Assembly (NCBI GenBank): GCA_031268525.1
Contig: JAIRXA010000123.1
Location: forward strand, 1 to 14,784
Length of the DNA stretch: 14,784 bases
Source: Coriobacteriales bacterium
GTDB lineage: Bacteria > Actinomycetota > Coriobacteriia > Coriobacteriales > UBA8131
Direction of reading: 5' to 3'
Positions 6,366-12,233 of this stretch are shown here, piece after piece. A model generated the notes under the pieces. It saw only the letters and a list, made by a program, of their open reading frames with translations. It ran no database searches and was not told the origin of the DNA. Position 1 is the stretch's first letter. The number at the start of each line of letters is the position of its first letter. A program made the position numbers and the translations under genes.

Positions 6366-7006
6366 CCGAACATGCCTCGGGTGAAGCCCGCGGCATTGGC
6401 CTCGTCGTAGTCGATGTGCATGAAGTTGTCGGCTGTCTCAGCGACCCGAACTTTCACATCGCGAAAGCTCACTGGTCGGGGTGACGACAATTCAAAGTCA
6501 ACCCGAGCACCATCGGTGAGACCCAACGCCGCTGCGGCTTCCGGTTTCATGTGGATGTGCCGCTCGGCGATGATCAGGCCACCGTTCGTCTCGACCCAGG
6601 CTTCGCCGTTCTCAATACGAATGCCCGGGGTGTTCTCAAGGTTGCCGCTGTCGCGGCATGGTGGATCAAGACCGAGCAGGGTCGCGTCGGTTCGGGAGAC
6701 CTCGATCTGCGTCTGCCTGCGTTCGGGGCCGATGACCACGGCATTCTCCAAGCGGCCCGCGGGGCCGACCAGAGTCATACGCTGTTCGCCAACGAACTGG
6801 CCCGGCTGAGAAAGGTACTTCACCCAGATTAACGCGTAGTCTTCGCCAAAGAGCTTTCTGGCGTCTTCAACCGACAGATGCACATGACGCCCTGAGGCTT
6901 CCACCTGCAAGTAGCCCTGCGAAGCAAGCTCGGCACGCACCTCGGCCATTACCAGGTCGGTAAGAGCTTCGGCGACGCCGTTCAGTTTGTCATGCGCAGC
7001 ACTCAT
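6350..7006 (-). CDS. pduL: PduL-type phosphotransacylase (acetyl-CoA to acetyl-phosphate)
   Basis: 218 aa, close to the usual PduL length. It carries the two PduL-fold halves with their metal-ligand histidines: ASGRHVHLS (His41, His43) and AERHIHM (His150, His152), then HIDYDEANAAG (His197). PduL transfers phosphate to the acyl group of acyl-CoA, releasing CoA and acyl-phosphate. With EutE upstream the substrate is acetyl-CoA, so it plays the part EutD plays in enteric eut operons and recycles CoA within the shell. Residues about 8-28 (LNGVAEALTDLVMAEVRAEL) form an amphipathic helix that fits an N-terminal encapsulation peptide. Start ATG follows GGAGAGAAGCC, 26 bases after eutT. Its last residues (CIRT) come from the flanking 17-bp repeat, hinting that the repeat has reshaped the C-terminus. 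Confidence 0.94.
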   Translation of the reverse strand: MSAAHDKLNGVAEALTDLVMAEVRAELASQGYLQVEASGRHVHLSVEDARKLFGEDYALIWVKYLSQPGQFVGEQRMTLVGPAGRLENAVVIGPERRQTQIEVSRTDATLLGLDPPCRDSGNLENTPGIRIENGEAWVETNGGLIIAERHIHMKPEAAAALGLTDGARVDFELSSPRPVSFRDVKVRVAETADNFMHIDYDEANAAGFTRGMFGCIRT

Positions 7007-7032
7007 GGCTTCTCTCCGTCATTGCCTTTCCG

Positions 7033-7824
7033 TCAGTTCGTGCCATAGTGCCCGGTGATGGCACGCAGGCACAGAATGTAGATGATCGAAGACAGGCGGT
7101 TGTAACCCTCCATCAGATCGGAGCGAGCAACGCTGCCATCCGCTGTCTTAAACGCTTCGTAGAAGGCCAGCTCGCAGGAGCGCGAGCTTGCGCGCAGGGC
7201 GTTGAGCAGGATCGGCAGCTCGCCTTCCGTATAGGAGATGTTGAACAGATGTCCTCGCCCAAAATACCGGTTTGGATTGTGCGAAACCGCGCGCACCTCT
7301 TCATAGGCAAGTCCAGCGACGGTGTCGGCCTCAAAGGGCTCATCGAGTACCTCTGAGCGCGACAGGCCGCCGATGAAACGGTAGACCTCTTCGAGATCGT
7401 CCACAAGCGACTGGCGTCCGAGAGCGGCAGCGCGAACCTGCACTTTGAGCAGTTCGGCGATCAGGGAATCGACCTTGCCACGCAGATGAATGCGTGGATC
7501 ATCTTTGGGCACGAGGATATTTCCCTGCAGCTGCGTGAGATGCTCAGGCTTCTCATTGAGAAAGCCGCCACCCTCTATCTGATATTTGCCCGTGCCGAGA
7601 TCAGGGCTGTCTGTGGCCTTGGAGGGGGGAGTGGTGCCGGTGCAGGCTGCGGCTTTACGCTTCAGTGTCGTGTCGTCAATGACCAGCTTGAGCTTTCTGT
7701 CGATGACCACGGCTCTGGCCGAGGGCGTTAACATGACCTCTGCGGGCAGGTGTAACTCACCATCGGTGATGGCTGTGCCAGCCTGAATGATCTTCTTGAT
7801 CGCGTCCTCTGTGATCAGCTTCAT
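7033..7824 (-). CDS. eutT: EutT, corrinoid adenosyltransferase
   Basis: 263 aa, close to the Salmonella EutT length (about 267). It starts at the ATG at 7824 (MKLITEDAI) after GAAGGG. The longer frame to 7878 would run into the inverted repeat and adds only a basic non-conserved stretch. Residues 1-50 are the EutT/EutQ-type N-terminal module (HLPAEVMLTPSARAVV). Residues 92-125 (KPEHLTQLQGNILVPKDDP, then RGKVDSLIAELL) and the C-terminal helical region are typical of EutT. The enzyme attaches the adenosyl group of ATP to cob(I)alamin, supplying the coenzyme for EutBC. The protein has only three cysteines (61, 217, 252), so the HX11CCX2C metal motif of Salmonella EutT is absent; it should be a metal-motif-free variant. 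It lies 199 bases after eutM, separated by a long inverted repeat. Confidence 0.93.
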   Translation of the reverse strand: MKLITEDAIKKIIQAGTAITDGELHLPAEVMLTPSARAVVIDRKLKLVIDDTTLKRKAAACTGTTPPSKATDSPDLGTGKYQIEGGGFLNEKPEHLTQLQGNILVPKDDPRIHLRGKVDSLIAELLKVQVRAAALGRQSLVDDLEEVYRFIGGLSRSEVLDEPFEADTVAGLAYEEVRAVSHNPNRYFGRGHLFNISYTEGELPILLNALRASSRSCELAFYEAFKTADGSVARSDLMEGYNRLSSIIYILCLRAITGHYGTN

Positions 7825-7867
7825 CGTAATGCCCTTCGTGCCGATGCGTCTTCTCGTGCGGTGTACA

Positions 7868-7984
7868 GAACAGGACAAAAAGGGGACGTTCGCCTTTTTG
7901 TCTCATACACTTGCTGTCGGCAGACAATGGGGATAGGATCGAGAAGCAAGACAAAAAGGCGAACGTCCCCTTTTTGTCCTGTTC
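7868..7984. repeat. REPIN-like element: perfect 36-bp inverted repeat with 45-bp loop
   Basis: Bases 7868-7903 and 7949-7984 are exact reverse complements over all 36 positions, separated by 45 bases. Each arm is itself a hairpin: GACAAAAAGG at one side and CCTTTTTGTC at the other, around a nine-base loop containing ACGT. Two such REP hairpins facing each other is the REPIN arrangement mobilised by RAYT (Y1-type) transposases elsewhere. A further partial copy, CCCTTTTTGTCCT, sits beside the right arm at 7984-7996. No transposase is in the window. The element fills most of the 199-base gap between eutM and eutT. As RNA it would form either one long stem or two short ones ending in U-rich strands, so it could reduce read-through or protect the upstream eutM message (inference). 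Confidence 0.9.
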
Positions 7985-8023
7985 CCTTTTTGTCCTTCAC
8001 CCACTGTCTGTGTGCCCATAACT

Positions 8024-8302
8024 TTACAGCTTTGGCAGGATCTTCTCCACATCGGCATGGGGACGCGGGATAACGTGAACGGAGACGAGCTCGCCCACAC
8101 GATCAGCCGCAGCAGCGCCGGCGTCGGTGGCAGCCTTGACGGCGCCCACATCGCCACGAACCATGACGGTAACCAGTCCGCCACCGACGTGCTCTTTGCC
8201 AATAAGTGTGACGTTTGCTGCCTTGACCATTGCGTCTGCTGCCTCAATGGAGCCGACCAGACCCTTGGTTTCGATCATTCCGAGAGCAACTAAACCTTCC
8301 AT
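8024..8302 (-). CDS. eutM: EutM, major BMC-H shell hexamer
   Basis: 92 aa, a single BMC domain. It closely follows known EutM: ALGMIETKGLVGSIEAADAM, then HVGGGLVTVMVRGDVGAVKAA (pore loop VGGG at 39-42) and RVGELVSVHVIPRPHADVEKILP. EutM hexamers tile the facets of the ethanolamine microcompartment and their central pores pass small polar metabolites. The start ATG follows GAGGAGG by four bases. Compared with E. coli EutM the N-terminus has a few extra residues (MEGLV before ALGMIET). It lies 76 bases after eutE, and a REPIN-like inverted repeat follows the gene, which may help keep its message level above that of eutT. Confidence 0.96.
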   Translation of the reverse strand: MEGLVALGMIETKGLVGSIEAADAMVKAANVTLIGKEHVGGGLVTVMVRGDVGAVKAATDAGAAAADRVGELVSVHVIPRPHADVEKILPKL

Positions 8303-8342
8303 GTTTCCTCCTCAGTACGAGACGTGCTTTCCAATACCATTG

Positions 8343-8375
8343 ATCGTGCAAAGATGGTGCAAAGGTAGTGCAGAG
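8343..8375. repeat. 11-bp tandem repeat, three units, in the eutE-eutM gap
   Basis: Units at 8343-8353, 8354-8364 and 8365-8375 share the pattern rTsGTGCAAAG (the third reads GTAGTGCAGAG). They end three bases before the eutE stop codon (8379-8381) and occupy about half of the 76-base gap. On the transcribed strand the core is CTTTGCAC. No hairpin or promoter consensus is evident in them. The other part of the gap holds the eutM ribosome site. Confidence 0.75.
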
Positions 8376-8378
8376 GTG

Positions 8379-9917
8379 CTAGATGATGCTTTGGTCCTTG
8401 AGCTTCGAGTACACGAGCTGGACCAGAGCGTCGATCGTGTCCTCGTTGGAACCGGTAGGGGTCGAGCGGGGGAGAGAGCCAGTCGGTGTTTCGGCCGATG
8501 CGCCCGAGATACTGTGCGCATTGTTAAGCGCCGAGGCAACTGTCACACGGATATCCGAGAGTTCTTGGGTGCCGTAGGCTATCCGACGATAGTTGATGAG
8601 GTTCAGAGGCGAGACATTGTCCGAGGTGGAACTGCCGCCAACCGCGCCACAGCCCAGGGTCAGCGCCGGTGGAATCATCGTTGTAGCACCGATGCCGCCA
8701 AGTGCGCCGGGTGTGTTGATGAGCAGGCGACTGACGGGCTTTTCCAGAGCGAACTCGCGGATCAGCGATTCGTCGGTGGAGTGCATGATCATCGTATGCC
8801 CCGCGCCCTCGTTGTTCAATATCTTGATAGCAAGTGCGCATGCCTCACGCCAATCGTTTACGACGTAAAAAGCCAGCACCGGGCACAGCTTCTCCCGTGA
8901 CATCGGGATCTTGTGGCCCACCTGCGTCTCGCGACCGATGAGCAACTTCGTGTCTTTGGGAACGGCTACGCCGGCCATCTCCGCTATCAGGGGCGCCGGT
9001 TTGCCGACAATTGCCGGATTGGAGGTCAGACGGGGCGTGAGCAGGATAGCGTCGATCTTTTCCTTCTCGTCTGCGCTCAACAGGTAGCAGCCCTGTCGTT
9101 GCAACTCTGTCAGCACGGCCGCCTCGCTGATACGCTCGACGATGATCGATTGTTCAGAAGCACAGATCACGCCGTTGTCGAAGGTCTTTGAGTCGATGAT
9201 GCGTCGCACCGCTGCGGGAATATCGGCGCTTCTTTCGATGTATGCCGGGCCATTACCGGGTCCTACGCCGATGGCTGGGTTGCCGGACGAATAGGCAGCT
9301 TTGACCATGGCCTCGCCACCGGTCGCCAGGATCAGCTTGGTATCGCTGTTGCCAAGCAGCTCGGCGGTGCCTTCCTTGGTGGCGTCCTTCATCACGGAGA
9401 TGCAGCCGGGCGGCATACCCGCGGCCTCAGCCGCGCGGCGCACGACCTCAGCAGCCTCGATGATGCAGTTCTTCGCGCCCGGATGGGGTGAGAAGATCAC
9501 CGCGTTGCCAGCTTTGATTGAGATCAAAGCCTTGTAGATGACCGTTGAGGTTGGATTGGTCGAAGGGATCAGCGCAGCGATCACGCCGACGGGCACGGCG
9601 ACTTCGAATACTCGCTTCGCTTCATCGACGTTCACGATGCCGACAGTCTTCATATCCTTTATGTAATCGTAGACGACCTCGGCAGCGAAGAAGTTTTTGA
9701 TCACCTTGTCGCTGGCCTTGCCATATCCGGTCTCATCATTGGCCATCTTTGCCAGACGTTCTGCGTTTTTCAGCGCGGCATCCTTGATGGCGCCACAGAT
9801 CGCATCGATCTGCATCTGGTTCATCCGAGCAAGCTCCGCCTGCGCCTCGACGGCTTTGCGGAGCAGATCACGGGTCTCCTGTATCGAGATCAGATCCTTG
9901 TCTAACAATTGAGTCAT
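8379..9917 (-). CDS. eutE: EutE, CoA-acylating acetaldehyde dehydrogenase
   Basis: 512 aa. It converts acetaldehyde, NAD+ and CoA to acetyl-CoA and NADH inside the microcompartment. The aldehyde dehydrogenase fold is clear: PSTNPTSTVIYKALISIKAG (119-136, cofactor region), ILATGGEAMVKAAYSSG and GVGPGNGPAYIER (about 196-228), and the catalytic cysteine Cys252 in FDNGVICASEQS. The N-terminus (LDKDLISIQETRDLLRKA) is of the Clostridium/Listeria EutE type rather than the enteric one. After the catalytic domain there is a Ser/Thr/Pro linker (about 472-490) and an amphipathic helix, EDTIDALVQLVYSKLKDQ, which is a likely C-terminal encapsulation peptide. The start ATG follows AGGAGGGAGG. It lies 30 bases after the tailed BMC-H gene and is the second step after EutBC. 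Confidence 0.96.
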   Translation of the reverse strand: MTQLLDKDLISIQETRDLLRKAVEAQAELARMNQMQIDAICGAIKDAALKNAERLAKMANDETGYGKASDKVIKNFFAAEVVYDYIKDMKTVGIVNVDEAKRVFEVAVPVGVIAALIPSTNPTSTVIYKALISIKAGNAVIFSPHPGAKNCIIEAAEVVRRAAEAAGMPPGCISVMKDATKEGTAELLGNSDTKLILATGGEAMVKAAYSSGNPAIGVGPGNGPAYIERSADIPAAVRRIIDSKTFDNGVICASEQSIIVERISEAAVLTELQRQGCYLLSADEKEKIDAILLTPRLTSNPAIVGKPAPLIAEMAGVAVPKDTKLLIGRETQVGHKIPMSREKLCPVLAFYVVNDWREACALAIKILNNEGAGHTMIMHSTDESLIREFALEKPVSRLLINTPGALGGIGATTMIPPALTLGCGAVGGSSTSDNVSPLNLINYRRIAYGTQELSDIRVTVASALNNAHSISGASAETPTGSLPRSTPTGSNEDTIDALVQLVYSKLKDQSII

Positions 9918-9947
9918 ACACCTCCCTCCTTTCTGTTGGTCGGGGGT

Positions 9948-10580
9948 TTACTTCTTTTTCGGAGTCGGCTTCTTGGCTGCTTGAGGTCGGGAAGTCGACG
10001 TGGGTGGTTTCTTTGGCTTGGCTTTGCTTGCGGGCTTCGGAGGCGTCGCTGTGTCTGCGACTACGGGCTTGGCGGAGGGCGCTTCAGAGGGCGCCTCGGA
10101 TGGCGCTGCGTCCGCGATTGTATCCGCGGGCTTCGGAGGCGTCGCTTCGGCTGCGGCTGCCACCTTGGCAGTCTTGGCCGCCGCGTCCGCAGCTACGGCA
10201 TTGGCCGCCGCGTCCGCAGCTACGGCCTTGGCAGGCGTCGCTTTGCTCGCCGCTTCTATCGACGTTGCCGCCCCTACCGACATTGCCGCCTCGACAGGCG
10301 CTTCCTTTTCGTCAGTCTCAGCGTAGAGTTTGCCCGTCTGCTCGTCGATGCGAGCTATGATCGTGTGGCGCAGATAGCCACCGAGCCGCTGAGCTGCAGC
10401 GATGCCAGCCTGCACGGCGCTGCTTACGGCTGCCACCTCGCCGGTCACCGTGAAGGAGACAATGCCTCCGCCGACCTTCTCCGAGGAAACCAGCCGCACT
10501 TCTGCGGTCTTCAGGCAGACGTCGAGCGCATCAACGGTGCTGACGTAGCCCAGGGTGTCTATCACTCCGATGGCGATCAT
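9948..10580 (-). CDS. BMC-H shell protein with long basic Ala/Pro/Lys tail (EutK-like)
   Basis: 210 aa. Residues 1-85 are one BMC domain (IGVIDTLGYVSTVDALDVCL, then EKVGGGIVSFTVTGEVAAV), with pore loop VGGG at 36-39. Residues 93-210 are low-complexity: Ala/Asp/Lys-rich blocks (AVAADAAANAVAADAAAKTA), two ATPPKPA motifs, a SEAPSEAPSA block, then a strongly basic end (SKAKPKKPPTSTSRPQAAKK, then PTPKKK). The general plan, BMC domain plus a C-terminal extension, is that of EutK, whose extension in E. coli is a compact helix-turn-helix-like domain. Here the extension looks disordered and histone-H1-like instead. It starts two bases after eutL with GGAG eight bases before the ATG, so it is tightly coupled to eutL. 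The tail may bind nucleic acid, polyphosphate or acidic cargo, or line the shell; none of this is proven. Confidence 0.9.
   Translation of the reverse strand: MIAIGVIDTLGYVSTVDALDVCLKTAEVRLVSSEKVGGGIVSFTVTGEVAAVSSAVQAGIAAAQRLGGYLRHTIIARIDEQTGKLYAETDEKEAPVEAAMSVGAATSIEAASKATPAKAVAADAAANAVAADAAAKTAKVAAAAEATPPKPADTIADAAPSEAPSEAPSAKPVVADTATPPKPASKAKPKKPPTSTSRPQAAKKPTPKKK
10174..10227. repeat. 27-bp direct repeat inside the tailed BMC-H gene
   Basis: Two adjacent 27-base units (10174-10200 and 10201-10227) match at 26 of 27 positions and encode the nine-residue block (A/K)AVAADAAA twice. A separate 21-base identity (10030-10050 and 10126-10146) encodes the two ATPPKPA motifs of the same tail. Both show that the C-terminal extension grew by in-frame duplication. 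Confidence 0.9.
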
Positions 10581-10582
10581 GG

Positions 10583-11248
10583 CTAGAGCTCCGTCGGATG
10601 GTTCGCGACATAGATGCAGGCCGCAGCAAAGGCGTCACAGGCGGCCTTACAGGCGGACTGCGTACCAATCATGATGGCGCCCGCGATGTTCGTGGTGTTC
10701 AGTGGCGGATTGAAGAAGCCAGCAATCTGCACCTCGGCCGCCTTGAGCGCGGCGTCCACGGCATAAAACATCTCAACCGGCGGTGCCATGCAGTAGGCCA
10801 TGGGCGTGCCGGGCGCCACCTCGAGCACGTCGCACAGGGTGGGGAGATAACTCCCCGACGACGAGATGGTGTGCGCCATATAGATCGACTCACCAGCCTC
10901 GTCCGCATTGACGTAATAGGCGCCGTTGTACACATGGTCAATCGCGGCTTCTAAGCCCGCTCTGGCTTCTGCCGGGTTTGGGGCGGCCAAAAGGGCGATC
11001 GCCTCGCCGGAGAGCTTGGCGTAAGGATCATCGAGTGCCGAGAAGGTACTCTCGCAGTAGACGACCTCGATATCAGCCTTTTTGGTGGCTTCATCGCAGG
11101 CGATGAAGGTAATGTCATCGACGGAGGCAGTGAACAGCGCCAGACTCCGCTGATCGTCCCTGAGTTTCAGATGCTTTGCAAGTCCCGCGTCCACATTGGG
11201 GATTATCTTTTGGCAGACCAGTTCTGCCCGGAGAATCTCTCCCTGCAT
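10583..11248 (-). CDS. eutL: EutL, BMC-T shell trimer
   Basis: 221 aa, matching the usual EutL length (about 219). The tandem BMC architecture is visible: an N-terminal half (IIPNVDAGLAKHLKL, then SLALFTASVDDITFIACDEA) and a C-terminal half (IAGFFNPPLNTTNIAGAIMI, then CDAFAAACIYVANHP). The central GAYYVNADEAGESIYMAHTI and YCMAPPVEMFYAVDAAL blocks are typical of EutL. EutL trimers occupy shell positions and have a gated pore; the E. coli protein is known to bind ethanolamine and cobalamin. The ribosome site GGGAGG overlaps the eutC stop codon, and the next gene starts two bases after its own stop, so expression of eutC, eutL and the tailed BMC-H gene is tightly coupled. Confidence 0.95.
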   Translation of the reverse strand: MQGEILRAELVCQKIIPNVDAGLAKHLKLRDDQRSLALFTASVDDITFIACDEATKKADIEVVYCESTFSALDDPYAKLSGEAIALLAAPNPAEARAGLEAAIDHVYNGAYYVNADEAGESIYMAHTISSSGSYLPTLCDVLEVAPGTPMAYCMAPPVEMFYAVDAALKAAEVQIAGFFNPPLNTTNIAGAIMIGTQSACKAACDAFAAACIYVANHPTEL

Positions 11249-11262
11249 GATGCACTACCTCC

Positions 11263-12213
11263 CTACACGAGCTTCAGATCGACGCCGGACATCTTGTGCT
11301 TGATCATCGACTGCGCGAGCTCTGCGATCTGGGCACCGGCCTCGACAGGCGGCGTTCCTTTGGCATGGATGTTTGAGATGACGGTGCGGCGGGACTCCTC
11401 CATGCCAATCGTTGGCTTGTAGGCCAGATAGGCACCCATTGAGGACTGAGAGTTGAGACCCGGGCGCTCACCGGTAAGCGTGATGACGACGTCGGCTCCC
11501 GTTATCTCGCCGATCTCCTCGCTGACGGCCACACGACCGTTTTTCACGAAGAATATCGTGTCGGCAACACTGATACCCAGTGACTTCAAGCCCTGCTGTA
11601 GGGCTGGCAGGAAGTCGGCGGCGTTGCGCTCAATGGCGCCGGAGGACAGGCCATCGCTGAATACGATCTGCACCTGCTTGCCGCTTTCGGCATTCTTCTT
11701 GGCGATTTCGACCGAAGCATCCGACAGGCGCTTGCCGCTGGGCGGGTTCTTCAGGTATTCGGCCTTATCGGCAGAGCGACTCTCCAGCTTGATGAAACCA
11801 AGTTTGTCGAGCAGGCCTTCGTCCACGTCTGACCACACGGTGTTCTGGGCGGCGGCATGGTCGGCCTTGGCCCGGACATAGGCCTTTGTCAGGGGACGAG
11901 GCCCTGCACGCCAGATACCGAGGCGGCCGGAGGTGAACTGCTTCATCCTCCGATAGCCTTCCTCGTCGGCGGGATTGGGAACCCAGAAGGTCTCCTCCAT
12001 GGTGATCGCGGTGGCGTCCGGAACCTCTTCGACGGCCTCAGTGCTGACGGCTGCGGCCACAGCACCAGCACCAGCACCGGCACCGGCACCGGCGTTTTGC
12101 GCGGAACCCGCCGCAGGAGCAGAGGCAGAACCGCCACTTTTTGCGACCTCCTCGCGGATGACGTCCGCAACGAGTGTCCGGATTGAGTCCCTCAAAGCAT
12201 CTTCATTCAACAT
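11263..12213 (-). CDS. eutC: EutC, ethanolamine ammonia-lyase small subunit
   Basis: 316 aa, about 20 longer than E. coli EutC. Residues 1-25 (NEDALRDSIRTLVADVIREE) form an amphipathic helix matching the N-terminal encapsulation peptide of EutC. A Gly/Ala/Ser linker follows (about 26-68), including an AGAGAGAGAG run made by a hexanucleotide DNA repeat. The conserved core begins near residue 72 with WVPNPADEEGYRRMKQFTSG and RAGPRPLTKAYVRAKADHAA. It continues with FSDGLSSGAIERNA and the GERPGLN motif in the cobalamin-binding half. EutC packs on EutB to hold adenosylcobalamin. Start ATG follows AGGAGG by nine bases, 20 bases after eutB. The extra length is all in the linker. Confidence 0.96.
   Translation of the reverse strand: MLNEDALRDSIRTLVADVIREEVAKSGGSASAPAAGSAQNAGAGAGAGAGAVAAAVSTEAVEEVPDATAITMEETFWVPNPADEEGYRRMKQFTSGRLGIWRAGPRPLTKAYVRAKADHAAAQNTVWSDVDEGLLDKLGFIKLESRSADKAEYLKNPPSGKRLSDASVEIAKKNAESGKQVQIVFSDGLSSGAIERNAADFLPALQQGLKSLGISVADTIFFVKNGRVAVSEEIGEITGADVVITLTGERPGLNSQSSMGAYLAYKPTIGMEESRRTVISNIHAKGTPPVEAGAQIAELAQSMIKHKMSGVDLKLV
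12061..12094. repeat. Hexanucleotide repeat in the EutC linker
   Basis: Three AGCACC units followed by two GGCACC units and a partial third encode the alternating Gly-Ala run of EutC between its N-terminal helix and catalytic core. The repeat keeps frame on gain or loss of units, so linker length may vary between strains. Confidence 0.85.
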
Positions 12214-12233
12214 AGTTTCCTACCTCCTCTACT

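Noticed and set aside
7825..7878. 18-residue N-terminal extension of EutT
   Set aside because: Runs into the REPIN-like arm and is basic and unlike EutT; the ATG at 7824 gives the family-typical MKLITE start.
7868..7984. Simple intrinsic terminator ending the operon after eutM
   Set aside because: Symmetric in both strands, 45-base loop, and clear eut genes with good ribosome sites continue in the same direction; partial attenuation remains possible.
8127..8900. 257-aa plus-strand open frame spanning eutM and eutE
   Set aside because: Crosses two clear genes and an intergenic repeat on the other strand; no recognisable product.
9909..10586. 225-aa plus-strand open frame rich in Arg and Gly
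   Set aside because: Antisense to the repeat-rich tailed BMC-H gene; composition is explained by the complement of GC-rich Ala/Lys codons.
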